DNA of 64,000 nt, taken from assembly GCA_963932465.1 (NCBI GenBank), contig OZ010792.1:515019100-515083099 (forward strand). The letters are read 5' to 3'. The position numbers and the translations under genes were made by a program. Shown here in pieces: positions 11,102 to 23,754 of this stretch (position 1 is its first letter; each line of letters begins with the position of its first letter). A model generated the notes under the pieces. It searched no databases, was not told where the DNA came from, and saw nothing but the letters and a program-made list of their open reading frames with translations. The DNA is from Maratus speciosus. Its lineage: Eukaryota > Arthropoda > Arachnida > Araneae > Salticidae.

Positions 11102-11287
11102 ATATTCTTTCACAAAGACTTTATTTGCTATATTTATGCTCTATTTGTTGCATACTATACTAAATGAATAATCAGTCATGTAAATCACTCCCATGTATCC
11201 CTCCCAAATTTATGCTTTCCCCCTTCAGCACACAAAGTTTAAAATTTTATTTAAAAAAAAAATCTTCTCCCCCTAATTGTTCCTTAA

Positions 11288-11604
11288 GGCTGCTAGTCAC
11301 TCAGCTTCTGAATTCCCCTTGGTAATGTTAAGTCTATGGGCGTTTGATGCATTCTTATATTCAAAATATCTCCTCTGGAAATTAATATTTTAAACTTTTT
11401 TTTTAGTGCTCTCATCTAAAGGGTGTTTCTTTTTTTGTTAGTTAAAACTAAGAAAAAAAAGTGACATCCTTTAAGATGAGAACATAGAAAAAAGAAGTTA
11501 AAAATATTAATTTCCCGAGGAGATGTTTTGAATATAAGAATGCATCAAATGCCCATAGACTTAACATTACCGAGGGGAATTCAGAAGCTGAGTGACTAGC
11601 AGCT
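11288..11604. mobile_element. TTAA-flanked foldback MITE, 317 bp
   Basis: The arms GGCTGCTAGTCACTCAGC... and ...GCTGAGTGACTAGCAGCT are near-perfect inverted repeats of about 145 bp around a short spacer. Flanks are TTAA (11284-11287 and 11605-11608). TTAA with a GG/AG start fits Kolobok or piggyBac. No transposase. Confidence 0.85.
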
Positions 11605-11835
11605 TTAATAGGGAAAATAAATAAATAAAAAGTCATATATACTGGTCTCTTTTTCATGAAATTTTCTCATTAGAATACATTTTGGCATGGTATTGGTATA
11701 ACAGAAAAATATAGTCCACTTTTTATATATTTTTTAAAAAGTTTCATTTTTTTACATAAGTTAATTACAAAGTTATTGAATAATTATTCAGTTCTTTGTC
11801 AAATTAATACCCAATGAATTGACTGGCATATTTAA

Positions 11836-12262
11836 GAGCCTACTTCAGTCAACTGAGAAGACGCGTTCGCTAATGCTAATCCTATGGTAGAAATTTATAA
11901 AGCTATCTCGGTCGCATTTCAATATTTTTAAATGATTTTTTTTTTTTTTTTTTTTTTGTATTGGATAACTGAGATCGATCTGTATGCAGACCGTTTTTTA
12001 CTTTTTCGATTTTGGTTGCAGATTTTTTTTATAAGGATGCTTTTACTTTCGAAACCGGTTCCGAAAATGAAAGTGTCCTCATAAAAAATACCTGTAAAGG
12101 AAATCGAAAAAGTAAACAACGGCCTGCATACAGATCGATCTCAGTTATCCAATGCAAAAAAATGTCATTTAAAAATATTTAAATGCGACCGAGATATCTT
12201 TATAAATTTCTTCCATAGGATTAGCATTAGCGAACGCGTCTTTTCATTTGACTGAAATAGGC
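11836..12262. mobile_element. TTAA-flanked foldback MITE, 427 bp
   Basis: Arms of about 200 bp are inverted: AAGACGCGTTCGCTAATGC at left against GCATTAGCGAACGCGTCTT at right, continuing through the GATCGATCTGTATGCAG region. Flanked by TTAA (11832-11835 and 12263-12266). The left arm carries a T run of more than twenty bases that is shortened in the right arm. It belongs with the other TTAA foldbacks in the window by structure, not by sequence. Confidence 0.85.
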
Positions 12263-12616
12263 TTAATTTATAAGCTTACTCTGTGTCTTTAAGAACGTAT
12301 CACGTCGATCAATCATATCAAATTATAATGTACAACTGAATAACAAAAAGACTCATGAAGTTGAGATATTTATAGATTATATTTGTAATTATATTATTAG
12401 TAATTGTCTTTGCTTGTAGTTTATATTGTCAATTTAGTCTGATGTTTTTATACTTTTAATATGTAAATAAAAAATTTTAAGCATTTATTTTGAATCATTT
12501 GGAAATTGGATGATCTGATGTGGATTTATGTAAATGCGCATGCTATACCTAAAAATATATAAAGAAATACTTAGATTTTTAAGTTAAAAGATGGTAACAT
12601 TGAATATTACTGTATA

Positions 12617-13275
12617 CAGTAGATTCCCTCAAATCCACACAGCTTGGGACCAGAAATAGTGTGGTTTTCTGGTCATTGCTTGGTTGACATTTTTAAATAG
12701 TAATTTGAATGAAATAATGCAATCAAAATTATAATGAATGCTTGCAATATAGTAAAACATTAAAATAACGGAGTAAAGTAATAAACTAAAATGATAAAAC
12801 ATAAGATAATTTTAAAAATGGTTAAATTATTAAAAGTAAAGGTCAAGTAAATAATTAATAATGCATAATTAAATATGCAAAATAAAGATGCGATACATTT
12901 TCCTATAATTATTAAATAAAACTGTCCTCATAAAGGTAACCTATTAATTCACATAAAAGTCATAATGTGAGGAAGATTTATTTCAGGTTTAGCCAGTCTT
13001 AATAACCAAAAAAGCTTGATTAATGCATAAATATATTTGGTAAAAAGATTTTGATTACAAGTGGTATGAGCAATATCTTGATTTTTTTCACAAATAAATT
13101 TATACTTCCTTTATGAAAAACCACTATTTCAGTCATATTATAGAGAATTACATGTTTTATTTCCTTCCGTATGTATTTTAACAAAAAAAAAAAATTGTAA
13201 TTTTGCGTCTACATTTGAATTGAAATTATTCATTGTTTACATATTTTAGGGTTGCGGATTTGAGGGAGTGTACTG
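12617..13275. mobile_element. pogo/Tigger-like non-autonomous element
   Basis: Left end CAGTAGATTCCCTCAAATCC and right end GGATTTGAGGGAGTGTACTG are inverted and flanked by TA on each side, the Tc1/mariner superfamily target. CAGTA.A.TCCC is the pogo/Tigger-type start seen again at 32812 and 33612. The interior is AT-rich without coding sequence. Confidence 0.75.
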
Positions 13276-13952
13276 TACTAGTTCTGAAATTGGTGAAATA
13301 CAGACTTAGAAGTATAAACTTTGAAAATTGCAATTAAACAAAAATTTTAATGTTTTAAATAGGAATTAGAACTTTAAACAAAAATGTAAAAATATACTTA
13401 TGACAGGGTTTGCCCAAGTGGTCCCGCCCGAAAAAACCCGGGTTTTTCCGGGCGTCGAAAAAATCTATTGTGGGTTTTTTCAAATTTTCTTGTGCTTTCA
13501 CAACTGTATCATTATTTAATCTGAGGTATGAGAATGCAAAGATATAAATGCCAATTTAAATATATTTCAAAAGAACAAGATTTAAAGGAATTTCTAAGCA
13601 GAGATAAACTGACCAAAAAAAGAAAAAAGATTTCCATGCCTGTAATCTAAAATGTATCCAAATGATTTAAATCTTAATGCATGTAAAAAGATGGCACTTG
13701 AACCTCATCCTGATTGTTTGCATTGTTATAGCTTTTAAGATTAATCATCCCATTTATTATCCTGCTTCAATTTTCAATGAAAGTGTTATATAGGAGTTTT
13801 CAATACGAAAATGGTTAAGATTATGGCAAAAAAGAGTGAAACAGATAAGTTTCCTCCCGGATTTTGTCAATTTTTCTTTTCTTCACATTCAGTACCACTT
13901 ACCTTTGCTTCAATCGAACAATACTTTTCTAAATTTGGTCTGGTTTGGAGTA

Positions 13953-16900
13953 GGGTCATTCCACATGAATGCAACCAATGGGTGTTGCACCATAGTCACA
14001 GATTTTTTTTAAATTTTTATCATAGACAGACATAGTAGTGAAACCCACAAATCTGAAATTTAAAAATAATTTTTGCAATATTGGCTGAGATGTAGCCATT
14101 TGAAAATTGGTCATTTTTACCAAATGACGGCCATCTTGGAATCTTATCAATGTCTATAAATGGCCATAACTTGACAATTAATGGCTCAAATTCTACGTTT
14201 CTGGTACCCATTTATAGCTATTTGTACAAAGAATGCATATTGCACATCAAAACAATACTAAATTTTCATTTCTTTACTTTTTATTATGTGTAAACTGAAA
14301 ATATCACCCCAAAAAAAGGCTGACTGTAATGGCCCATAAAAGAAAATGAATCATTATGAATTTTTCTAAAACTTGGTAGAAACATTGCTCCATCTGTGTG
14401 CTTCAAATTAAAAAAAAAATTGGAGAGGTAAAATTTGTTGTTTTAAAATTAATGCTTTTTTACGCATAGGGTGTCATTAACCAAATAATAATCATTTTAG
14501 AATTTATAAGTATTCCTAATTTAAGAAATAAAGGTTAAAATAAAATTTTCTAACATCTGAATTAATGTAAAAATATATTGAAAACCTCATTTGTACTAAT
14601 TTCGTAGGAATCCCCTCCCCCACCCCAACAAAAAATGTAAACAATTAAAAAAATTTTACACTGAAAAAGATAAGAAAATAATTTAAGGAATATAATGTAT
14701 AATTAATTAATAAAAAACAGATAAATACAATACATATAAATGAGGATTTACTTTACATATAGGGGAGAGTGGGGTCAAATGGGACAGTAGGTTTTTCTCT
14801 TTAGGTATCATTCTAAATATTTGATCAATCACAGATTAGATAAAGCAATGGTAGCCCAATCTTCAGTTGAAAAAATAGCTGATCTACGTAAGCTTGAAAT
14901 TGTATAAAGAAAAAGATTATTTCAAGAATCAAAAGTAAATTTGCTTCATATAATACTTTTTATGCTTTCTGTATACTAATGATTTGTTTATGCATAGGTG
15001 TAATAATTTCCCTTTTTATGGAACGTTATACTGTATATTATCCATAATTTAAACTATACCTAAAAAGCAGCATTTCTGTTTATACAAGAAGTTTAATATA
15101 AAAGAAGGAAGAGAGAGGAATGGGACATGCCAGCAAAGGGGGGAATGGGACTATACTTTTAAATAAGATGAGCGTAAATTGCTAATATGCAAATATTTTT
15201 AAAGGATAGTATATTAATTATAACATTGAAAATATATTCATTTACTTCAAACTATAAATAAATTGAATAGATGATTTCTTAATATCATTTCTGATTAATA
15301 ATCCTGAATTATCCTTCCAGTGATGAAGACACTGGAATTTGATATTGTAGCACAGACATTATCAACCTACAATCTTTGTTATATTGTAAATATATCTGAC
15401 ACTAGACTATTTGCTTCTTATAATACATTGTTTTATAGTTGTCCCATACCTCCCTGTTAATGTGTGTGTGTGTGTGTGGGGGGGGGGGGTATGGGACACA
15501 TTTTGAAATTTACAATTTCTTTAATTATAAAATTGTTTCTGAAAATTATGTTTTTATATTGTTCAAGGAAAGTGTTCCATTTTGTATTCTAAAAATCGAA
15601 ATTTTTATTTTTGTGTCAAACAAAAATGATTTTCTCACTTTGGTAAAAAGTGTCCCATTCCTCCTCACTCTCCCCTATATGTAGAACCTATTTAAGACCT
15701 TTTCCCACTTAAAAAATTAAATTTATATGGGCAAATTTTTACTCCTCACTTTACAGATTTTCTACTTATAAAGTTTAATATTAGTGTGTAATCCTTTACA
15801 GTAGAAAACTTCTACTGTATATATCTTTAAATCATTCAGAATGCATTAAATGTTCAGATGTAAATATGTCAGTTTATGTAATTTTTATTTCAGTATATTT
15901 AGTATAACTGAACTTACTTATAAAACTGATTGAAAACCTTGGTAGTTTAAATCTGAAGAAAAAAACTAGGTATTATATTATAAAATTATATGCATGCAAA
16001 TAAATATTTTGTCTAGATTTTCCATGTGTAAGTTTAAACTTAGGCTTATTTCTCATCACATGTTTTGCCCTGGATTTGTATTATATTAATTTTTTTTTTT
16101 TTTTTTGTCTCACTGTATCTAGATTTTTGTTATTTGAACTTAATGTGAACTAAAGTCATCAAATGTGAACTCATTTATATATTTTATATTTTATTTTATT
16201 TAAATTACACAATTGAATAAATTCAACTGTAATTTACAACTAGTATTTCTCCAACATTTCAAGGAAAAATATTATGTGGTTTTTTTTTTTTTTATGTAAT
16301 CCATTATAGTAAGATGAAAATTTACTAGTATTTTAATACAATATATGAATATTTAGTATAAATAGCTGCAAATTGATATTTCTTTATTTAATTATATAAT
16401 ATACACACATCACATTAATTCAGATGTTAGAAAATTTTATTTTAACTATTATTTCTGAAATTAGGAATACTTAGATTCTAAAATGATCATTATTTGGTTA
16501 AGACACCCTATATGTAAAAAAAACATTTATTTTAAAACAACAATTTTTACCTCTCCAATTTTTTTTTTATTTAAAGCACACAAATGGAGCAATGTTTCTA
16601 CCAAGTTTCAAAAAAATTCATGATGATTCATTTTTTTTTATGGGCCATTATATTCAGCCCTTTTTTGGGGTGATATTTTCAGTTTGCACATAATAAAAAG
16701 TAAAGAAATGAAACTTTACTATTATTTTGATGTGAAATATGCATTCTTTGTACAAATAGCTTCAAATTGGTATCAGAAACATAGAATTTGAGCTATTAGT
16801 TGTCAAGTTATGACCATTTACAGACATTGATAAGATTCCAAGATGGCCGCCATTTGGTAAAAATGACCAATTTTCAAATGGCTGTATCTCAGCCAATATT

Positions 16901-17033
16901 GCGAAAATTATTTTTAAATTTCAGGTTTGAGGGTTTCATTACTGTGTCTGTCTATGATAAAAATTTTAAAAAAATCTGTGACTATGGTGCAACACTTTTT
17001 CTTTAAATTGGTTGATTTCACGTGGAATGACCC
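13953..17033. mobile_element. Long-TIR foldback element, ~620-bp arms
   Basis: Starts GGGTCATTCCAC and ends GTGGAATGACCC. The arms at about 13953-14575 and 16405-17033 are inverted copies over some 620 bp, including AAATGACGGCCATCTTGG and its complement and the AAAAAGTAAAGAAATGAAA region. Flanked by AGTA on both sides (13949-13952 and 17034-17037). The arms give short spurious open frames. The centre contains the nested MITE 14762-15675. Superfamily uncertain. Confidence 0.8.
14762..15675. mobile_element. TA-flanked MITE with GGGGAGAGTGGGG ends
   Basis: Left GGGGAGAGTGGGGTCAAATG and right CATTCCTCCTCACTCTCCCC are inverted, with TA on each side. Inside are further copies of TGTCCCAT/ATGGGACA, a (TG)n-(G)n run at about 15460-15490, and AT-rich filler. 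Non-coding; mariner-type by its TA target. Confidence 0.75.
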
Positions 17034-17529
17034 AGTAGTGATGCTACGAATAGTGGTTTGGCCGAATAACCGAATATTCGGCCAAGTTACAGCCGAATAA
17101 TGAACTTATTTTTGCCTAAAAACAAAATATAGTATGCACTATATGCACAATTCTTGTATATTTCACAATTAAAATGTATTGTTTTCTTTTAAAAAATTAT
17201 TTATATACAAATTTTTAATTTTTGAAAGCATTATTTTACTCTGAAAAAATATTCGGCTGTGTTCGGCTAAACTTGCATCAATAATATAATTCAGCCAAAA
17301 AAAGAAGTTCCTCATCAGGTATTGTCTAGTTACATTTTAATAGATATTATGTGTGTTGTTATATTTCAAAATAATGACAAAATTTTAAAAGTAGTAGGAA
17401 ACATAAGTTTCAGCTTTCAGATGGAATAAAATAAACTAGTATGTTGTGGCCATCACAAAACTTTCTTCTATATAAATCACGTCTATTAAATCATTTAAAT
17501 AGTACAAGAAATAACAACGATTTAGCACA

Positions 17530-18508
17530 ATTTCATATCAAAGTATATCTGAATTTGAAGTTGGATGAAAATTCATGCATTAGTTCTTGAGATAGAGCTA
17601 TAGCGGAAATTCTGAAAAATGTAGCATAGCAACGCCACCTGTTGAGCAATTTACACCAAAAATAAGCAGCACTAAATGATATCAAGGTATACCTGAATCT
17701 GAAGTTTGTTGAAAATCCAAGCATTAGTTCTTGAGATAAAGCTATTGCGGAAATCGCAAAAAATACAGCATAGCAGCGCCACCTGTTGAGCGATTTACAC
17801 CAAAAATTAAACAGCACTAATTTATACGTCAATTCATGTCAAGGACTAACTAAATCTGAAGTTTGAGGAAAATCCGTGCAATAGTTCTTGAGATACAGCT
17901 CTTGTGGGAATCGTGAAAAATGCAACACAGCAGCGCCACCTGTTGGGCGATTTACACCAAAAATTAAACAGCACTAATTTATATCAGAGACTAACTAAAT
18001 CTGATGTTTGATGAAAATTCGTGCATTTTTTCTTGAGTTAGAGCTATTGCGATAATCATGAATAATGCAGCATAGCAGCGCCACCTGTTGGGCGATTTTC
18101 ACAAAAAAGTAATCAGCACCAAACCATGTCCTGGACTAACTAAATCTGAAGTTTTATGAAAATCCGTGCAGTAGTTCTTGAGATATAGCTATTGCAGAAA
18201 TCGTGAAAAATGCCGCATAGCAGCGCCACCGGTTGGGCAATTTTCACCAAAAACTAATCAGGTCTAGTTTATATAAAGGTCTAACTAAATATAAAGTTTT
18301 GTGAAATTCTTGAGATAGAGCGCCCACAAAATTTTTGTCACATACAGACTCACAGACAGAGTGACAGACAGATTCACAGACAGACATTTTCTAAAAACCA
18401 TCAAATCGTGTTCTGGGCATTCTAAAATGTATAATTACATCGAAAATCGGAAGTCAAAATTTTTCTCAAATCCAATACTTTCTTCTTGTAAAGATAGAAG
18501 AAAGTAAA
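17530..18508 (+). mobile_element. ~147-bp tandem array with conserved hairpin tail (type A)
   Basis: About six units with period near 147 bp, marked by AAATCTGAAGTTTGATGAAA at about 17548, 17697, 17849, 18000 and 18149, a TTCTTGAGATA phrase, and CAGCGCCACCTGTTGGGCG. After the last unit comes a tail: GACAGACAGA repeats, ACATTTTCTAAAAACC, a GAAAATCGGAAGTC phrase, and the hairpin ACTTTCTTCTTGTAAAGATAGAAGAAAGT followed by A residues. The same tail ends the array at 46600-48030. Tandem core plus stem-loop end recalls Helentron/HINE-type elements; that is inference. Confidence 0.7.
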
Positions 18509-18737
18509 AATAAGAAATCTTAATATTTTAAGAAAAACCACTGATAGAAAGGATGAAAGGAATATCCTCTAAAATGGTCGAAAGAGATCATTGTAGACTT
18601 TATAAAGCTCACAATTAACAAAAAATTTTTTATCATTTTTTTTTCTTTGCTGTCATAGCAAAGAAAACACTATTAAGAAGTGTATAGTGAATGTTTTCAG
18701 ATTCTGAGGAAGGAAACATCTGTAAGGAAAAGCAAAT

Positions 18738-19794
18738 TACATTCATTGCATTTAACAGTATCTGATGCTCTAACATACTAAAGATCAATAAATGACTTAA
18801 TTGTTGTAGGTAAAAAAATCGTTTACACATTTTAATCATTCGCCATTAACATGTTCAAGATTAACTGATATACAAATTAATGAGTTAAAAATTCCTAAGA
18901 AGAAATTAGTTCAAAGTGTGGCAACATGCTGGTATAGCACCTATTATATGTTGGAGAGGAACAAAAAAATGCACTTTCTCTATATGCAACTAAATTTGGA
19001 GAAATAAATAATCTGACAGCAAACCAGGGGACTATTTTAGAAAAATTGCTCAATCTATTACAACCATTTGAAGAAATAACAAAACAAATTGCCTCATCGA
19101 GATTATTAATTTCTGAAGTCATCCCAATAGTTACAGCATTAAAATCATATTTAAATCTGGAGATTTTTTTTGGTGTAGGCACCATGAAAGACACTCTTCT
19201 ACAAAATTTGGAGAAACCTTTTGCATCGATTCAAGACAATAAACACTCTATTCCATCGCTACAGTTTTGGACCCCAGATTTAAAGTGTTTTTTTTTCAAC
19301 AAAGATGAAGCAAAGGATGTAAGAGTAAAGTCCAAATTAACTGCTTTAGTAAGACTAAGAAAGGCTAGTATGAAACCAGTAACAGAATGTGAACAAAATA
19401 TTTCCAACATAACCATTCCATCTTCACAAGTTCAAAATTCTTTGTGGGCATGCTTTAATGAAATTGCAAGCCAATCGCAGAGTGAAGTTCTATAGAAAGT
19501 TCCTTTCAATGTGAAGAAGTAAAAGAAATTAGCGATTTTCTTTCCCAGCCACTACCAGAAAGACAACAGTGTCATTTGGAGTGGTGGGCGAAAAATTCAG
19601 AAGACTTTCCAAACCTTTCACAATTAGCCAAAAAGTACCTTTCTGCTCCAGGAAGTACCATTTATAGTGAGAGATTATTTTCAGAAGCAGGTAGCATTTA
19701 CAAAAAAAAAAAGAAATAGAAATAGACTATCACCTGAGAATGCTGAATTATTATTATTTCTGCATCACAATCTACGTTTATTGAAAACATTTTA
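18738..19794 (+). pseudogene. hAT transposase, C-terminal part, broken
   Basis: Decayed hAT transposase matching only the C-terminal half. From 18738, HSLHLTVSDAL corresponds to the family's CxxHxLNL..DAL region, followed by INDLIVVGKKIV. A frame change leads to IPKKKLVQSVATCWYSTYYM (about 18889 on), the hAT 'DVxTRWNSTYYML' motif. Another shift follows, then an open stretch 19046-19493 including LLQPFEEITKQIASS and LQFWTPDLK. After a stop and shift comes LEWWAKNSEDFPNLSQLAKK (about 19579) and APGSTIYSERLFSEAG, the C-terminal dimerisation block, and finally RLSPENAELLLFLHHNL. There are at least four breaks, two in homopolymers. The N-terminal zinc finger and first catalytic aspartate region are not seen. 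Confidence 0.85.
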
Positions 19795-20735
19795 ACAGTT
19801 TTTTAAGGCAAATATAAACAGTACAATGCTATTCTTGAAAAAAATATGTAAAACTTAAATACATACTAATTAAAAGAATTTAGTACTTACATTTCTTTCA
19901 TTATTTTATAAGAAATAGTAACACACTTAAAAAAATCACTTAAATTGTATTTAACTTTTAAGCGTATTTTGCTTAAAAAAAAAACTTAAGTATTGCAACA
20001 TATACGACTTAAATATCTTATACATATAATAAATCTATATCTAATCAATCATATATTTATGTTCTTTATAGGTATAATTCAAAATATTATTGAAAGAAAT
20101 ATTTTTTTATGTAACAAGGGATAAATGTTAAACTTCCCATTATGATAAAAAAAATTTGATTTTGTTTGTACAGCTGTATTAAAATAATTTTGAATAGATT
20201 AATTTTAAATTTAACAGATTATTTTAGCTTATTACAGATACTTTTTGTACTTGCTGATACAGCATAAAATTTTTTTAACATGATTCCTAAATTAGTCTCT
20301 TATATAAAAATGGGTAGATAAAACCCATTCGGGGTAAGAAAGTTAATGGAAAAAAAAGTGTTAGTTAATTTCAAATAAAATTTTCATTATATATGATGAA
20401 TATAAATTGTCAAATTAAAAAGTTACACTGTGTAAATATAAAAACATTTATTACAGTATTATTCGGCCAAGGCCGAATAATGGACTTGATATTCGGCCCG
20501 GCCGAATATTCGGCAGACAGGCTGAATATTCGTTGGAGCAAGTTATGTAATCATTTTGGAGTTGATAAAGCAGCAAAGCTAGTAATAAGTGTATCGCTAT
20601 TTGCAATCTAAATTTGCAAATATCACTGACACTGACTTCCATGACAATTTAATCCAACTTTTAATACTATTGCAATATATATTGTAGCAAATTTTGAAAA
20701 AAATTTCAAATATATTATTACAAATCCTATTTCTT

Positions 20736-20772
<37 letters not shown>

Positions 20773-21144
20773 TTTAACTGATTTCTGATTTGAAGAAAAT
20801 GAAAGAAACTATATAAATTTAGCATATTTAACTTAAGGTAAGAATTACATAAAGAAATCCAGTTGTGGTTCACTTAATATATGCTTAGTGCTGCAAACTT
20901 GTCCCATGAGATACAGATGTACTTTTTAAATAATTTTCATTTTTTTTCTTTTTACACATTTTTTGCTAATTCATACTCAATTAATGCAAAATTATGCCCA
21001 CGTTTCACTGATAAATGGAGAATTTAGGTATTATGTATATGAAAATTAGAAGTTTAAAGTGTTCTCCAAAAAAACTCAATAAAGCCCGAAAAAACCTGGG
21101 CTTTAGACTAGTGGGCCCAGCGGGCTGGGTTTTTTCTAACTCTG

Positions 21145-23500
21145 ATTTATGAACAAATGTATAAAACTTGCAGTTCAATATTTTTTTTTCTCTTAAAAAT
21201 GCAACTTTTTATCTCCTGAAATTGATAAAAGGGTGATTTTAGTTAAGATAATTCAAGTTCTATTTCTGTACTGAAAAGTAAATAAACAAATTCTTGTACT
21301 TAAGTATGTCTAGTTAAGTACATTAAAACACAAGAAAACAGATCCTATACAACTAAATCCTGCATTAAGTAAAAAAAAAAAAAAATGTAAAAGGAAATGT
21401 ACTTTGTAAAACATCCTTTTCTATACTGCATTGTGATTTTATCTTACAAGCTTTTACTGCAATTATAAACAATCCTATTTTCGGTGTTTTATATTTAAGT
21501 TCCTGTATATATACATTAATTAGAGAAGAATAATAATGCTTTCTGACTGGAGCACAAAGATTCAATATTTTTTTAAGAGACTTAATATTTTGATCTGTGA
21601 TTTTGAAGTAAAAAAACCCAAGATCTATATAAACAAAAGCTGTTCAGTGAAATAAAAAAAGGTCGTCTTGAAAAACTGACTAAAAGTTCTGATTAGATCT
21701 GTCCTGTTTTTAAAAAAGAAAATTTTAAGGTAAAGGAAAATCATCTCACATAATGGCAGTTAACAATAATTTTTTTCAAGTTTCTTCTTTTTCTACATTA
21801 TTTATTATTATTTTAAGTTACACAATAGAAGACAACAAATTCATTATGCCAATAGGTTTTGGTTATACAATCAATTTAATAAGATTTTAAGTTAAAACAT
21901 AACAACTAAAACTGAAAGCTGTAGCTTCTATTTTTAGAGAATAAAAACATTAAAAAAAAAAATAATTGTTTTGCACACTTGTTTTTACTAGAAGTAATAT
22001 GCATAATTCAAAGACAAATTAGATAATGGAATTGAGAACTGGGTTCTTACTAGTGTTTTTCTAAAAAGTTAATTTCTTAATCAATAAAGTAAATTTTTCA
22101 TTGTGTTTTATCTTAGCTTTAAGCCAGAACCAAAGTGAAAAAATATATATATATTTCAGTGTTTTTTTGTTAACTGGGAGCAAATATTGAAAAGGAAATG
22201 TCGCCAATAAAATTTTATGCCCTTTTCAATAGCAGCTTTTATATACTGTGGTACTGTGGGTGTAAATTAGAAACAATATTTTGATGTTGAAATAAAATAT
22301 TTTGGTTAATGGTATTATTTCATCTTTTTTAAATGAAATAAATTAAATGCATGAATTTTAAACGAAAGTTAACTAATATGAGTAAAATGCGATTATATTT
22401 TAAATTAAGCGGATGCACTATGAATAATGATGACGGAAACAATATTTGGTGAATTACCATCTACACCCAGCTAAATTATTAGTACCCTTATTTCGAATAA
22501 AAATAAAATCAGAATTAAACCTAAACTGTTTTTTAGCCATTGATCTGGTAAAAACAATTTCATTTAAAAAAAAATCAATTATGAATGAATTAAAATACAA
22601 ATCACCGGCATTAATTACTACTGGAATTTAAATTTTTGATACATGATAAATACTATAATTTATTTTTTCACATTAATGTATTTCATTTAGATACTTTTGT
22701 AAACAGCATGTTTTCATTTACTTAAAAATAAGGAAAAAGAAAAAAGAATTCGAACATATGCACCTACTTAAAGATTATTTAGTGAAAACATCTGGAAATT
22801 ATTTCTTTTAAGAAATGGAAACACTTCAGCCAAATATTACATAGATGCAAGTTGATTTTATATAATTAAACATTTTACAGCAAAACATTAATTTTATTGA
22901 TTTGTCTAATCTCATTTTATTTTTCAATTCAGATTAAATAAGACAAAATGATGATTACATTTTTTCACCATTATTAGTATATGTTTTATCTAGAAAAAAA
23001 AGTACTGAATATTTCTAATTACATTAAAATATGATAATTAAATTAAGCTTGGTTTCAAGAATTTTTAAACTTTTTTGGTCAATTTTATACTTTTTTCTGA
23101 TTTTTCAAAACAAATATTTTGAATAACTTTAAATTGTCAATGCTAATAAATAATATATGTTTCCTAAATACTAACTTAATTACTATAAATTAAACAATTA
23201 AGTTAAACTACAACTCAGCGAAGCTAAACATTGTCATCCATTTCAAAATAAACACAAACCAAGGTTGACACAAACAAATATACCTAAAATGCATTCTTTA
23301 TCACTACAACTATCTGCTAAATTGCAATCGAGTTATCGCCAACAAAGGTAACCCCTCACTCTGACTTCCAACTTAGCCGTCTTACGGCTCTTATGCGCAG
23401 TTCCCTATTTTTCATTACTGCACATGACGGTTCTTTAATATCTTCAGTTATTCAGCCGTATCATACGGCGCAATAGACACGGCCTGTTTGTGTTGTTGTG
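21145..23500. other. AT-rich non-coding DNA
   Basis: No supported gene, transposon end or RNA. Short open frames here are AT-rich and low-complexity. The base composition becomes less AT-rich and CpG-bearing only after about 23340. Confidence 0.5.
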
Positions 23501-23593
23501 GTTAACATTGTTGCCATTACAAAAAATAAACTTTCATTTTCGAACGACCAATCATAAGCGAAATCATTTTGCGAAATTTTGGGTCTGTTCAAG

Positions 23594-23668
23594 ATGGACG
23601 CGCAGAACATACGCGCGCTTAGGAGTTTTTGTCATGAAGTATATCTTATCGAAGAAGAAAATTTTAAC
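23594..23668 (+). CDS. Candidate first exon, weak
   Basis: An ATG in a locally CpG-richer stretch (23340-23680) opens 25 codons, MDAQNIRALRSFCHEVYLIE then EENFN, ending at a possible donor AAC|GTAACT. Read through, the frame stops after eight more codons. A CCAAT-like GACCAATCAT lies about 50 bases upstream. No family recognised and no matching downstream exon found, so this may be a chance open frame or a gene remnant. Confidence 0.2.
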
Positions 23669-23754
23669 GTAACTGCTCTATCGGCCAAACTGTAGCATAG
23701 ATTAATTAACATACAAGGTAGGACATTTACGGCAAAATCTGTAATACCAACAGT

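Larger units (their letters stand above)
17038..20540 (+). mobile_element. hAT element with broken transposase, CCGAATATTCGG sub-termini
   Basis: The left side has GTTTGGCCGAATAACCGAAT and the right side GGCCGAATATTCGGCAGAC, inverted and studded with CCGAATATTCGG palindromes. The extreme ends (GATGCTACGAATA / GAATATTCGTTGGAGC) resemble the GATGCACCGAATATTCGG ends of the elements at 54602 and 61135, so this looks like a coding-bearing relative of those. It contains the transposase pseudogene at 18738-19794 and, upstream of it, a tandem-repeat insertion at 17530-18508. The exact boundaries are estimates. Confidence 0.65.
13404..21144. mobile_element. Composite hAT-ended element, about 7.7 kb
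   Basis: Left end CAGGGTTTGCCCAAGTGG leads into a GCCCGAAAAAACCCGGG block. The right side mirrors it with AAAGCCCGAAAAAACCTGGG and ends in CTAACTCTG. Flanks ACTTATGA (13396-13403) and ATTTATGA (21145-21152) agree at 7 of 8 bases, fitting an hAT target duplication. Most of the length is later insertions: a foldback at 13953-17033 and a second hAT at 17038-20540. Without these it would be only about 1.1 kb and non-autonomous. Confidence 0.7.

Noticed and set aside
13956..14211. Matching short frames at 13956-14211 and 16800-17006 that look like a repeated protein
   Set aside because: They are the two inverted arms of the foldback 13953-17033 and have no extension or start context.
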